Assembly (NCBI GenBank): GCA_947624255.1
Contig: CANQJO010000001.1
Coordinates: forward strand, 186,001 to 250,000
Source of the DNA: an uncultured Ruminococcus sp.
GTDB lineage: Bacteria > Bacillota > Clostridia > Oscillospirales > Ruminococcaceae
Direction: 5' to 3'
Length of the DNA: 64,000 bases
The translations under genes and the position numbers were made by a program. Of the stretch, positions 42,241 to 51,608 are shown piece after piece. The notes under the pieces were generated by a model. That model saw nothing but the letters and a program-made list of their open reading frames with translations, did no database searches and was not told where the DNA came from. The first letter of the stretch is position 1; each line of letters begins with the position of its first letter.

Positions 42241-45018
42241 ATGGCACAGGATTACAATACCACACTTAATTTACCGAAGACAGAATTTCCCATGCGAGGA
42301 AATCTGCCTAAAAGAGAGCCTGAAACTCTTGCAAAATGGGAAAGCGAAAGGCTTTATTACAAGATGATCGAAAAGAACCGGGGCAAGCCTGCCTACATTC
42401 TTCATGACGGCCCTCCCTATGCAAACGGAGAGATCCATCTCGGAACAGCTCTGAACAAGACTCTCAAGGATATTATCGTTAAATACAAGAATATGAGCGG
42501 ATTCTGTGCTCCATACGTCCCCGGCTGGGATACACACGGGCTTCCCATTGAGTTAAAGGCAATGAAAGCTATCGGTGTGGAGAATGGCGCTATACCGCCG
42601 GTGGAGCTGCGTAAGCACTGCCGTGATTTCGCCCTCACCCACGTTGCAAACCAGATGAAACAGTTCAAGCGGCTGGGAACTCTCGGTGACTACGATGATC
42701 CGTATGTGACACTCAAACCTGAGTATGAGGCACGTCAGATAGAGGTCTTCGGAGAGATGGCTAAAAAAGGATATATGTATAAGGGACTCAAACCCGTATA
42801 CTGGTGTCCTGACTGCAATACCGCTCTTGCCGAGGCTGAGATAGAGTATTCCAACGATCCCTGCCAATCGATCTTCGTGAAGTTCAGAGTTACTGACGAT
42901 AAGGGAATATTCACCGCTCAGGGGCTTGATATCTCAAAGATATACTTCGTTATCTGGACCACCACAACATGGACTATCCCCGGAAACCTTGCAATATGCC
43001 TCGGTCCGGAGTATAATTACACTCTCGTGAAGCACGGTGACGAATATTATGTAATGGCAGATGAGCTGGTGAGATCGGTCATGAAAACAGCGCAGATCTC
43101 CGACTATACCACTCAGGGAATATTCACCGGCGCTGAGCTGGAGGGAATGAAAACAGTGCATCCCCTCTATGACCGTCCCTCGCCAATTATCGTGGGAGAT
43201 CACGTTACACTTGAAAGCGGTACGGGTTGCGTCCACACAGCTCCCGGCTATGGTGTGGAGGACTTTGAGGTCTGCAAGAATTACGATGATATCGGAATAA
43301 TCGTCTGCGTTGACTCAAAGGGAAGACAGACCGCCGAGGCAGGAGAATTCGAGGGAATGGATACCGATACTGCCAACAAGGATATCGCAGCAAAACTGGA
43401 GGAGGTCGGCGCACTGCTTGCCATCCGGAAGATCGTCCACCAGTATCCCCACTGCTGGAGATGTAACAGCCCTATAATCTATCGTGCCACAGAGCAGTGG
43501 TTCTGCTCGGTGAACGGATTCAGAGACGAGGCGGTAAAGGCAATTGAAGACGTCCGCTGGATACCCGAATGGGGCGAGGACAGGATCAAGGGAATGGTTC
43601 GTGACAGGAGCGACTGGTGTATCTCACGTCAGAGAACATGGGGCGTACCGATCCCGATAATATACTGCAAGGACTGCGGTAAGCCGATCGTGAATGACGA
43701 GACCATAAAGGCTATAGCCGATCTTTTCAGAGCAGAAGGCTCTGACGCATGGTGGACAAAAGAGGTAAGTGAGTTTATTCCCTCCGGCGTGAAGTGCGAA
43801 TGCGGCTGCGGAGAATTCACAAAGGAATACGACATTATGGACGTGTGGTTCGACAGCGGAGTATCTCACACTGCCGTTATGGAGCAGCACCCCGGACTTA
43901 CATGGCCTGCCGACCTCTATCTTGAGGGAGCAGATCAGTACAGAGGCTGGTTCCAGTCATCGCTCCTGACATCTGTTGTCTATAAGGGAAAAGCTCCCTA
44001 CAAGGCGGTATGCACTCACGGCTGGGTAGTTGACGGCGAGGGCAGGACTATGCACAAATCTCTCGGAAACGGCATTGATCCCGGTGAGATAACCGATCAG
44101 TACGGGGCAGATATACTCCGCCTGTGGGTAGCCTCATCGGATTATCACTCCGATATAAGGATATCGAAGTCTATTCTCAGCCAGCTTTCCGATGCGTATA
44201 AAAAAATCAGGAATACCGCAAGGTTCATTTTAGGAAACCTTTGCAACGGAAGCGGTTTTGATCCCGATAAGGATAGTGTTTCCGACAGTCAGCTCACAGA
44301 GCTTGACAAGTGGGCACTTCTCAAGCTGGACGCTCTCATTGACAAGGTGAACGAGGGATACGATTCGTTTGACTTCCATATTGCGTTCCATGCTATCCAT
44401 AATTTCTGCGTTATAGATATGTCAAACTTCTATCTTGATATCATAAAGGACAGACTTTACTGCGAAAAGGAGGAGTCGCTCCTGCGCCGTTCCGCACAGA
44501 CTGCGATGTACCGGATACTCAGCGCAGTTGCAAGGCTTGCAGCGCCGATCATCTCATTCACTGCGGAGGAGATATGGCAGTTCATGCCTCATTCATCAGA
44601 TGACGACAGAGAGAGCGTCTTCCTCAATCAGATGCCTGTCAAGTCCGGACTTGCGGAGGATACTGAATTCACCGAAAAGTGGAGCTTTATCTACGGTATC
44701 CGTGAGAGTGTCAACAAGGTGCTTGAGGAAGCAAGAAACAGTAAGCTCATCGGTAAATCGCTTGAAGCTGCTATAATCATACACAGCAGTGACAGCGAGT
44801 TTGAACGCTATGAGGCGGTTTGCGGACAGCTTGCCGAAATACTTATCGTCTCCGGCGTTACGGTCGAGCGCTCAGAGGGTGAGACCTCATTTGAGGTCGT
44901 AAAGGCGAAAGGAGATAAGTGCGAACGCTGCTGGTGCTGCTCCGAATATGTGGGCACAGATCACAAGCATCCGACATTGTGTCAGAGATGCGTTGTCGCT
45001 GTTGAGCCGGAGCTCTGA
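42241..45018 (+). CDS. ileS: Isoleucyl-tRNA synthetase
   Basis: IleS charges tRNA-Ile. The 925-residue protein is the bacterial type: the HIGH-region is GEIHLGTALNK near residue 60, the editing domain spans about 200-400 and the KMSKS-region is GRTMHKSLGN near 600. A C-terminal zinc finger ends the protein (CERCWCC ... CQRC). The HIGH motif reads HLGT and the KMSKS motif MHKS, variants that appear in some Clostridia as I recall, rather than canonical. It lies 73 nt after divIVA, followed by lspA, the order of the Bacillus cluster. Unlike asnS and trpE it has no T-box here. Confidence 0.96.
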   Translation: MAQDYNTTLNLPKTEFPMRGNLPKREPETLAKWESERLYYKMIEKNRGKPAYILHDGPPYANGEIHLGTALNKTLKDIIVKYKNMSGFCAPYVPGWDTHGLPIELKAMKAIGVENGAIPPVELRKHCRDFALTHVANQMKQFKRLGTLGDYDDPYVTLKPEYEARQIEVFGEMAKKGYMYKGLKPVYWCPDCNTALAEAEIEYSNDPCQSIFVKFRVTDDKGIFTAQGLDISKIYFVIWTTTTWTIPGNLAICLGPEYNYTLVKHGDEYYVMADELVRSVMKTAQISDYTTQGIFTGAELEGMKTVHPLYDRPSPIIVGDHVTLESGTGCVHTAPGYGVEDFEVCKNYDDIGIIVCVDSKGRQTAEAGEFEGMDTDTANKDIAAKLEEVGALLAIRKIVHQYPHCWRCNSPIIYRATEQWFCSVNGFRDEAVKAIEDVRWIPEWGEDRIKGMVRDRSDWCISRQRTWGVPIPIIYCKDCGKPIVNDETIKAIADLFRAEGSDAWWTKEVSEFIPSGVKCECGCGEFTKEYDIMDVWFDSGVSHTAVMEQHPGLTWPADLYLEGADQYRGWFQSSLLTSVVYKGKAPYKAVCTHGWVVDGEGRTMHKSLGNGIDPGEITDQYGADILRLWVASSDYHSDIRISKSILSQLSDAYKKIRNTARFILGNLCNGSGFDPDKDSVSDSQLTELDKWALLKLDALIDKVNEGYDSFDFHIAFHAIHNFCVIDMSNFYLDIIKDRLYCEKEESLLRRSAQTAMYRILSAVARLAAPIISFTAEEIWQFMPHSSDDDRESVFLNQMPVKSGLAEDTEFTEKWSFIYGIRESVNKVLEEARNSKLIGKSLEAAIIIHSSDSEFERYEAVCGQLAEILIVSGVTVERSEGETSFEVVKAKGDKCERCWCCSEYVGTDHKHPTLCQRCVVAVEPEL

Positions 45019-45085
45019 TATGTTCTGCTGCCTGCTGTTTCATGTTCTCATAGGAACGGCAGGCGCATTGTTTGAGAGGTTACTT

Positions 45086-45604
45086 ATGCTGGGGATAATT
45101 CTTGTTTTAATAATACTTGCTCTTGTGGGTGCAGATCAGGCTGTCAAGCTGTGGGCAGCTCATTCACTGAAACCAAAGGGCAGCATGGAGTTCATACATT
45201 TCGGCAAACTTCGTGTGCTCGATCTCACCTATTTAGAAAACGACGGTGCGATCTTCGGCAGTATGTCGGGGCAGAGGTGGTTTCTCGTCGGCTTTACATC
45301 TCTTGTAATAATTGTCGGGATATACCTGCTTTTCAGACTGATGAGGCGGTCAAAGCTGCTTGATGCGGCGATACTTCTCTTCATTGCGGGAGGTACGGGA
45401 AACCTCATTGACCGCATTCGTCAGGGCTATGTGGTGGATATGTTTGAGATTAAGCTCTTTGATTTTGCCATATTCAACGTGGCAGATATCTGCGTTACGC
45501 TTGCGTTTGTGCTGCTGCTGATCTACGGAATATTCATTGATCCGAAAATTGAGAGAAAAAGATCACCTGCTGCGGAGGACTCTGAAAATGGCGGAGCGTC
45601 TTGA
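45086..45604 (+). CDS. lspA: Lipoprotein signal peptidase
   Basis: LspA cleaves prolipoproteins at the lipobox in the cytoplasmic membrane. The product of about 172 residues has four membrane segments (about 3-25, 64-84, 89-107 and 137-157). The two catalytic aspartates lie in GNLIDR and FNVADICV, with FEIKLFDFAIFNVAD as the family block. The start MLGIILVLII at 45086 follows GAGAGGT. Earlier in-frame starts would extend it into ileS. It overlaps the next gene by 17 nt. Confidence 0.94.
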   Translation: MLGIILVLIILALVGADQAVKLWAAHSLKPKGSMEFIHFGKLRVLDLTYLENDGAIFGSMSGQRWFLVGFTSLVIIVGIYLLFRLMRRSKLLDAAILLFIAGGTGNLIDRIRQGYVVDMFEIKLFDFAIFNVADICVTLAFVLLLIYGIFIDPKIERKRSPAAEDSENGGAS

Positions 45605-46505
45605 GATAAGGGCAGCCTTCGATGCGGTGGGAGTTCGCATAGACCGCTATATCCCGGAAAATGTCCCCGAATTGACACGCTCGGCAGTGCAGGGACTCAT
45701 AGAAAAGGGGAGCGTTCTCGTGAACGGCAAAGCGGTCAGCAAGAGTTATAAGCTGAATGACGGTGATATCCTCGAAATAGAGCCTCCCGAGCCTGTTCCC
45801 ACGGACGCTCGGCCGGAGGATATCCCTCTCGATATAGTCTATGAGGATAACGACCTGCTTGTGGTGAACAAGCCCAAGGGAATGGTCGTTCACCCGGCAC
45901 AGGGCAATTATAAGGGAACGCTCGTGAATGCACTGCTTTTTCACTGCGGAGGGGAGCTTTCGGGAATAAACGGCGTTATCCGTCCCGGCATAGTCCACCG
46001 CATTGACAAGTACACCAGCGGACTGCTCATTGTCGCTAAAAATGATGCCGCTCACCTCGGACTTTCGGAGCAGATAAAAGCCCATAGCTTCACACGTGAG
46101 TATGAGGCAGTAGCTGTGGGAGTTTTCCGGGAACGCTCCGGGACGATAGATGCTCCGATCGGGAGAAGTAAGGCTGACCGGAAAAAAATGTGTGTCACAG
46201 CGGAAAACTCACGGAATGCGGTCACTCACTATGAGATCATAAAACAGTACAGAGAATACGCTTATCTGAGGCTTCGCCTTGAAACAGGAAGAACTCATCA
46301 GATAAGGGTGCATCTCTCATATATGGGACACCCCGTGTTGGGAGACGATGTTTACGGCAAGCCGTACAAAGGAGCGGAGGGACAGTGCCTTCACGCCCGA
46401 AAAATCGGCTTTATACACCCACGCACAGGAGAGTATATGGAATTCACAAGCGAGCTGCCGGAGTATTTTTTGTCGGTGCTCAGCAAACTGGAGAGGATGC
46501 AGTGA
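45588..46505 (+). CDS. RluA-family 23S rRNA pseudouridine synthase (RluD-like)
   Basis: This protein of about 305 residues has an N-terminal S4 RNA-binding domain (about 1-75) and the RluA catalytic domain with GIVHRIDKYTSGLLIVAKND near residue 135 (the D is catalytic). LRLETGRTHQIRVHLSYMGHPVLGD near 235 also fits the family. Enzymes at this place after lspA are RluD (YlyB) types that modify helix 69 of 23S rRNA. The ATG at 45588 lies 9 nt after GGAGG and overlaps lspA; an earlier ATG at 45537 lacks a site. Specific target not provable from sequence. Confidence 0.93.
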   Translation: MAERLEIRAAFDAVGVRIDRYIPENVPELTRSAVQGLIEKGSVLVNGKAVSKSYKLNDGDILEIEPPEPVPTDARPEDIPLDIVYEDNDLLVVNKPKGMVVHPAQGNYKGTLVNALLFHCGGELSGINGVIRPGIVHRIDKYTSGLLIVAKNDAAHLGLSEQIKAHSFTREYEAVAVGVFRERSGTIDAPIGRSKADRKKMCVTAENSRNAVTHYEIIKQYREYAYLRLRLETGRTHQIRVHLSYMGHPVLGDDVYGKPYKGAEGQCLHARKIGFIHPRTGEYMEFTSELPEYFLSVLSKLERMQ

Positions 46506-46506
46506 A

Positions 46507-47337
46507 TTGTTTGAAGATATAACCAAAGTCGTCCTGCTCAGCGATATGGACGGCACGCTGCTGAATTCGCAGAAGCGCATAACCGATGAAGATCGCCGGG
46601 CAATAGAGCATTTTACCGCTCTTGGAGGACATTTCACCGTGGCAACAGGACGGACGCTCCAATCGTTTGAGCAGTACAGAAGCCTCATAGAGCTGAGATC
46701 TCCTATCATAATGTACAACGGCGGAGCAATATATGACTACGACAAGGAAGAAATGCTGTATGTCAAGCCGCTCCCCGATGAGGCAAAGAGCATTGCATCG
46801 GAGATACTTGAGGGTATCCCGGAGGCAGGCGGCGAGGTGCTGACAACAACAGGTACATATGTTTTCAGGAACAATGACTATCAGAAGCTCCATACAAGGC
46901 TCTGCGGTATAATTCCCGAATATGAGGAGCTTTCCGATATCCCTGACGGCGGCTGGCTGAAAGTACTGTTTGCTATGGCACCCGAGGATATCCCACATAT
47001 AGAGCTTTTCGTCCGACAGAAAAAATACAGGGGAGTCAGCTTTGTGAAATCAGCGGAGATATTCTGCGAAATGCTCCCTGCCGGCGTGAGCAAGGGTTCT
47101 GCGCTTGCCGAATACCGCAGGCTCCCCGGTAAGGAGGACTTCACCTTTGTGGCAGTGGGAGACTTTGACAACGATATAGAAATGCTTCGTGAAGCCGATC
47201 TCGGAGCCTGCCCCGCAAACTCAGAGGATTCCGTAAAGGCTGAGGCTGACCTTGTTCTCAGGAATTCGTGCGAGGACGGCGCTGTGGCAGAGCTTATAGG
47301 ATATATCATTGATAAATGTGAAAATAAGGGATCATAA
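46507..47337 (+). CDS. Cof-type HAD-IIB phosphatase
   Basis: This protein of about 276 residues has the HAD nucleophile motif LLSDMDGTLLNSQKRI near residue 12, TALGGHFTVATGRT near 43, a C2B cap domain and the Mg-site GDFDNDIEML near 220. Such enzymes dephosphorylate sugar phosphates, FMN or other small phosphoesters; the substrate cannot be read from sequence. A TTG start at 46507 is proposed because GGAGAGG lies about 10 nt upstream. The gene follows the pseudouridine synthase by 1 nt. The frame extends further upstream, but that part is inside the previous gene. Confidence 0.85.
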   Translation: MFEDITKVVLLSDMDGTLLNSQKRITDEDRRAIEHFTALGGHFTVATGRTLQSFEQYRSLIELRSPIIMYNGGAIYDYDKEEMLYVKPLPDEAKSIASEILEGIPEAGGEVLTTTGTYVFRNNDYQKLHTRLCGIIPEYEELSDIPDGGWLKVLFAMAPEDIPHIELFVRQKKYRGVSFVKSAEIFCEMLPAGVSKGSALAEYRRLPGKEDFTFVAVGDFDNDIEMLREADLGACPANSEDSVKAEADLVLRNSCEDGAVAELIGYIIDKCENKGS

Positions 47338-47378
47338 AGAAATGCGCTTTTGATGAGCAGAATTCAGATCCTTAATAA

Positions 47379-47427
47379 GGTAATCTCTAAAAACCTGTTT
47401 TGTCAAAAGAGTTTTTTAGAGATTGCC
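47379..47427. repeat. Palindromic element before the transketolase genes
   Basis: GGTAATCTCTAAAAAC (47379-47394) is an almost exact inverted copy of GTTTTTTAGAGATTGCC (47411-47427), with a 16-nt loop. It has no GC-rich stem or T-run at the end, so it is a poor terminator. It lies between the HAD gene and the transketolase gene, 22 nt before the ATG at 47449. It is unlike the trp-operon repeats. No second copy was seen in the window. Confidence 0.65.
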
Positions 47428-47448
47428 ATAAGTAAATTGGAGGTTGCT

Positions 47449-48285
47449 ATGGACGCAGAAATGAAAAGAAATTTGCAGAAGATCGCCTGCAAAGTGAGAA
47501 TAGGCATCATCGAGGGAACGTACTGCGCAGGCTCGGGACATCCCGGCGGTTCGCTCTCAATAGCTGATCTGGTGACATATCTCTACTTCGCCGGAATGAA
47601 TGTTGATGCGAAAGCTCCCGATGCTCCTGACAGAGACCGCCTTGTGCTGTCAAAGGGACATACCGCTCCTGCACTTTATGCGGCTCTTGCGCAGAAAGGG
47701 TATTTTCCGGAGGAGGAGCTGAAAAGTCTGCGCCATATCGGTGCGATGCTCCAGGGACACCCAAGTATCCATATTCCCGGTGTTGATATGTCGAGCGGCT
47801 CTCTCGGTCAGGGAATATCCGCCGCCTGCGGAATGGCTCTTGCAGGAAAGCTTGACGGCAAGAGCTACAAGGTCTATGCGATACTCGGCGACGGAGAGGT
47901 CGAGGAGGGGCAGGTATGGGAGGCTGCCATGTTTGCAGCTCATTACAAGCTTGATAACCTTATTGCTGTTGTTGATAACAACGGCTTGCAAATAGACGGC
48001 AGATTGAATGAGGTATGCTCTCCCGAGCCTATTACGGACAAGTTTGCTGCGTTCGGCTGGCACGTCATTACCATGGATGCTCACGATTTCGATGACATCG
48101 AAAGAGCATTCAACGAGGCAGAGACCGCTAAAACTCCCACTGTGATCGTTCAGAAGAGCATAAAGGGTAAGGGTGTCTCATTCATGGAGGATCAGGTGAG
48201 CTGGCATGGTACAGCTCCCAATAAAGAGCAGTACGACAAGGCAATGGCAGAGCTTCAGGCTCAGCTTAATGGACCGGAGGTTTGA
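47449..48285 (+). CDS. Transketolase, N-terminal subunit
   Basis: This 278-residue subunit binds the diphosphate of thiamine diphosphate. Motifs are GSGHPGGSLS near residue 27, LSKGHTAPALYAAL near 70, GSLGQGISAACGMA near 120 and the TPP metal site GDGEVEEGQVWEAA near 150 followed by NN. It is a split transketolase: the C-terminal half is the next gene, 3 nt downstream. It transfers two-carbon units between sugar phosphates. The ATG at 47449 follows GGAGG by 5 nt. Codon choice suggests high expression. Thiamine diphosphate needed here is made by the thiN product in this window. Confidence 0.95.
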   Translation: MDAEMKRNLQKIACKVRIGIIEGTYCAGSGHPGGSLSIADLVTYLYFAGMNVDAKAPDAPDRDRLVLSKGHTAPALYAALAQKGYFPEEELKSLRHIGAMLQGHPSIHIPGVDMSSGSLGQGISAACGMALAGKLDGKSYKVYAILGDGEVEEGQVWEAAMFAAHYKLDNLIAVVDNNGLQIDGRLNEVCSPEPITDKFAAFGWHVITMDAHDFDDIERAFNEAETAKTPTVIVQKSIKGKGVSFMEDQVSWHGTAPNKEQYDKAMAELQAQLNGPEV

Positions 48286-48288
48286 ACA

Positions 48289-49236
48289 ATGGCAGAGATC
48301 AGAAAAGCTACAAGAGAGAGCTACGGCGAGGCGCTCAGAGATCTTGCCCAAGAGTACAAGGAGCTCGTTGTCCTTGATGCAGACCTTGCTGCTGCAACAA
48401 AAACGGGAATTTTCAAAAAGGCATATCCCGACAGATTTTTCGACTGCGGTATTGCCGAAGCCAATATGATGGGCGTTGCTGCCGGACTTGCCACCTGCGG
48501 AAAGATACCGTTTGCCTCGACATTTGCGATGTTTGCAGCCGGACGTGCGTATGAGATCGTCCGCAACTCTATAGGATATCCTCATCTGAATGTGAAGATC
48601 GGTGCGACTCATGCCGGGATCTCAGTGGGAGAGGACGGTGCAACACATCAATGCTGTGAGGATATCGCCCTGATGAGGACGATCCCCGGTATGACCATAA
48701 TCAACCCGTGCGATGATGTTGAGGCTCGTGCGGCTGTAAAGGCTGCGCTTGATTTCGTCGGCCCTGTGTATATGCGCTTTGGCAGATTGGCTGTTCCCGT
48801 TATCAACGACAGGGAGACTTATGAATTTCACCTCGGCAAGGGAGTTATCATGCGTGAGGGAAGCGATGTCACCATAATCGCCACCGGTCTTATGGTGTGC
48901 GAGGCTGTTGAGGCGGCGGAGACTCTTGCCGGCGAGGGCATTTCTGCAAGGGTGGTGAATATCCACACAATAAAGCCTATTGATTCTGAGCTTATATGCA
49001 AATGCGCCCGTGAAACGGGACTGATCGTTACGGCTGAGGAGCACAGTATCATCGGCGGACTGGGCTCGGCTGTTACTGAGACGGTGTGCGGCTGCTGCCC
49101 TGTGCCTGTTGTGCGGATCGGCGTAAACGACGTGTTCGGACATTCAGGTCCTGCAAAGGAGCTGTTGAAAGAGTTCGGTCTCTGTGCAGAAAATATCGCT
49201 GTAAAAGTACGTGAAGCCCTGAAACTGAAGAAATAA
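48289..49236 (+). CDS. Transketolase, C-terminal subunit
   Basis: This 315-residue partner of the preceding gene carries the pyrimidine-binding (Pyr) domain and the transketolase C-terminal domain. Motifs are LDADLAAATKTGIF near residue 28, FDCGIAEANMMGVAAGLA near 51-68 with the catalytic Glu, and THAGISVGEDGATHQ near 106. C-terminal blocks include SIIGGLGSAVTE. It starts 3 nt after the N-terminal gene, so the two are cotranslated and form one enzyme in the pentose phosphate pathway. A DUF1292 gene follows by 12 nt. Confidence 0.95.
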   Translation: MAEIRKATRESYGEALRDLAQEYKELVVLDADLAAATKTGIFKKAYPDRFFDCGIAEANMMGVAAGLATCGKIPFASTFAMFAAGRAYEIVRNSIGYPHLNVKIGATHAGISVGEDGATHQCCEDIALMRTIPGMTIINPCDDVEARAAVKAALDFVGPVYMRFGRLAVPVINDRETYEFHLGKGVIMREGSDVTIIATGLMVCEAVEAAETLAGEGISARVVNIHTIKPIDSELICKCARETGLIVTAEEHSIIGGLGSAVTETVCGCCPVPVVRIGVNDVFGHSGPAKELLKEFGLCAENIAVKVREALKLKK

Positions 49237-49248
49237 GGAGGGTTCTCT

Positions 49249-49533
49249 ATGGGATCGGAAAATAAAGAGTTTGACGAAGACAGAGAAAACTATATAACAC
49301 TCACTGATGATGACGGAGAGGATATCTCCTTTGAGCTGCTTGATACGATCGAATACAAGGAGCGTTTATTTGCTGTGCTGCTCCCGTTTGAAGATCAGGA
49401 CGATGAGGTAGTTATTCTTGAAATACTGCCCGGAGAATCTCCCGAATATGATGATTTTGTCTCCGTAGATGATGATGCGCTGCTTGAGGAGGTCTTTGCG
49501 GAATTCCAAAAACGGTATTCCGAACAGGAATGA
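49249..49533 (+). CDS. DUF1292 family protein
   Basis: This 94-residue, very acidic protein has the family pattern ITLTDDDGEDISFELLDTIEYKERLFAVLLPFE-type core: a short beta-rich domain for DUF1292 (also seen in YrzB). Function is unknown in the family. AAGGAGGGT lies 7 nt before the ATG. It ends the transketolase unit; the pckA promoter starts 57 nt later. Confidence 0.85.
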   Translation: MGSENKEFDEDRENYITLTDDDGEDISFELLDTIEYKERLFAVLLPFEDQDDEVVILEILPGESPEYDDFVSVDDDALLEEVFAEFQKRYSEQE

Positions 49534-49589
49534 GCAGGCAGGGAGACACGCTTTGTTCATGCTGATTTCAGCTTTTTATTTCTACGTAC

Positions 49590-49618
49590 TTGACACTAAT
49601 GAAAAAATAGGATATAAT
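49590..49618 (+). promoter_or_regulatory. Sigma-A promoter of pckA
   Basis: TTGACA (49590-49595), 17-nt spacer, TATAAT (49613-49618), full consensus. A leader of ~143 nt follows, with several possible short hairpins (for example TGCTG...CAGCA near 49650-49670), but no riboswitch class was recognised. Confidence 0.82.
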
Positions 49619-49767
49619 AATATTGTACTGATCCCCCGATTTTATCTGCTGCTTTTCAGGGAATCAGCATTATTACCTGAGCTTCGCAGAAAGCATAGCT
49701 GCAAAAGCTCCTGCGGACTGCAATGACTGATCATACTCAGGAGATTTTACATAGGAGGTATAAGACC

Positions 49768-51567
49768 ATGTCACTGACAAAAAATCCCAACGTATTGAAA
49801 TGGGTAGATGAGATGATCGCTCTGACTAAGCCTGAAAAGGTAGTCTGGATCGACGGCTCTGAGGAGCAGCTCAATGCTCTCAGAAAAGAGGCTGTTGAAA
49901 CAGGCGAGATGATAGAGCTGAATCAGGAAAAGCTTCCGGGCTGTCTCTATCACAGAACAAACCCCAACGATGTTGCCCGTGTTGAGGACAGGACTTTCAT
50001 CTGCACAAGAAATAAAGAAGATGCCGGCCCTACAAATAACTGGTGCGATCCCAAGGAGATGTACGCAAAGCTCTCAAAGCTCTATGACGGAGCTATGAAA
50101 GGCAGAACAATGTATGTTATTCCTTATTCAATGGGACCTATCGGCTCTCCTCTTGCAAAAGTGGGCGTTGAGGTAACAGACTCTATCTATGTTGTGCTCA
50201 ATATGAATATCATGACAAGAATGGGTGCTGATGCGTTCAAGAATCTGGGCGATACCTCCGATGACTTTGTAAGAGGCCTCCACTCAAAGGCTAACGTTGA
50301 TCCGGAACAAAGATACATCGTTCAGTTCCCGGAGGATAATACGATCTGGTCGATAAATTCTGCATACGGCGGAAACGTTCTCCTCGGAAAGAAGTGCTTC
50401 GCTCTGCGTATAGCATCGTTCCAGGGCAAGAATGAGGGCTGGATGGCTGAGCATATGCTTATCCTCGGAGTTAAAAAGCCCGATGGTGAGGTCAAGTATA
50501 TCACAGCAGCATTCCCGTCTGCCTGCGGAAAGACCAACCTTGCAATGCTTATCCCTCCGGAGGGATACAAGAAAGACGGATATGAGGTATTCACAGTCGG
50601 CGATGATATCGCTTGGATGAAACCCGGCGAGGACGGCAGACTTTATGCTATAAATCCTGAGAACGGCTTCTTCGGTGTAGCTCCCGGAACAAATGAGAAG
50701 TCCAATTTCAATGCGCTGGAATCCACAAAGAAGAACACTATCTTTACAAATGTGGCTATAGATAACTCCGATAACACCGTATGGTGGGAGAAGCTCACCA
50801 AGAATCCGCCTGTTGATGCAACAGAGTGGAAAGGTGCAAAGGTAAACGGCGTTGAGTATACGGCACAGGGAAATACTCTTGCTCACCCCAACTCACGTTT
50901 CACAGCACCTGCTGAAAATTGTCCGTGCATCTCGCCTGAGTTCAACAATCCGAAGGGCGTACCGGTTTCGGCTATTATCTTTGGCGGAAGAAGAGCATCT
51001 ACAACACCTCTCGTATATCAGTCATTTGACTGGGTCCACGGCACTTATATGGGCTCGGCAGTTTCCTCTGAGACAACTGCTGCTGCAACAGGTGCAGTCG
51101 GTGTGCTTCGTCACGATCCTATGGCTATGAAGCCTTTCATCGGCTACAATGTAGGCGATTACTGGGCTCACTGGCTTGAAATGGGTGAGAAACTCGGCGA
51201 TAAAGCTCCGAAGATCTTCAACGTAAACTGGTTCAAGCAGGACGAGAACGGCAACTTCATCTGGCCCGGATTCGGTGACAATATGAGAGTTCTCGACTGG
51301 ATAATCAAGAGATGCGAGGGCACTGTTGACGCTGAGGAAACAGCTATCGGCTATGTTCCGAAGAAAGGCGACATAAATGTTGACGGCATCGAGGACGAGG
51401 TAACTCCCGAGGTAATGGATAAGCTCCTTAACATTGATAAGGATCTCTGGACAAAGGAGATCGCTGAGATGCGCAGATACTACAACGAGGATATCGCTGC
51501 AAAGGGCGGCAGAATTCCACAGGCGCTCTATGACGAGCTTGACAAGATCGAAGCAAGACTTAAATAA
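49768..51567 (+). CDS. pckG: Phosphoenolpyruvate carboxykinase (GTP type)
   Basis: This 599-residue enzyme interconverts oxaloacetate and phosphoenolpyruvate. The nucleotide loop FPSACGKTNLAMLIPP near residue 265, GFFGVAPGTNEKSN near 310 and GRRASTTPLVYQSFDWVHG near 410 identify the GTP-dependent family (EC 4.1.1.32). The ATP-dependent type has GTGKTTLS at the loop. In ruminal cellulose fermenters PEPCK usually runs toward oxaloacetate, fixing CO2 on the path to succinate and conserving energy. AGGAGGT lies 7 nt before the ATG at 49768. It has its own strong promoter and terminator. Codon bias suggests abundance. Confidence 0.95.
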   Translation: MSLTKNPNVLKWVDEMIALTKPEKVVWIDGSEEQLNALRKEAVETGEMIELNQEKLPGCLYHRTNPNDVARVEDRTFICTRNKEDAGPTNNWCDPKEMYAKLSKLYDGAMKGRTMYVIPYSMGPIGSPLAKVGVEVTDSIYVVLNMNIMTRMGADAFKNLGDTSDDFVRGLHSKANVDPEQRYIVQFPEDNTIWSINSAYGGNVLLGKKCFALRIASFQGKNEGWMAEHMLILGVKKPDGEVKYITAAFPSACGKTNLAMLIPPEGYKKDGYEVFTVGDDIAWMKPGEDGRLYAINPENGFFGVAPGTNEKSNFNALESTKKNTIFTNVAIDNSDNTVWWEKLTKNPPVDATEWKGAKVNGVEYTAQGNTLAHPNSRFTAPAENCPCISPEFNNPKGVPVSAIIFGGRRASTTPLVYQSFDWVHGTYMGSAVSSETTAAATGAVGVLRHDPMAMKPFIGYNVGDYWAHWLEMGEKLGDKAPKIFNVNWFKQDENGNFIWPGFGDNMRVLDWIIKRCEGTVDAEETAIGYVPKKGDINVDGIEDEVTPEVMDKLLNIDKDLWTKEIAEMRRYYNEDIAAKGGRIPQALYDELDKIEARLK

Positions 51568-51608
51568 TGTAATTTCTCTGTGCCGGCTGAGACATAGAGG
51601 AGCGATAT

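Noticed and set aside
49469-49726. Frame of 85 codons between the DUF1292 gene and pckA
   Set aside because: It crosses the pckA promoter and has no ribosome site; the DUF1292 gene explains the first part.
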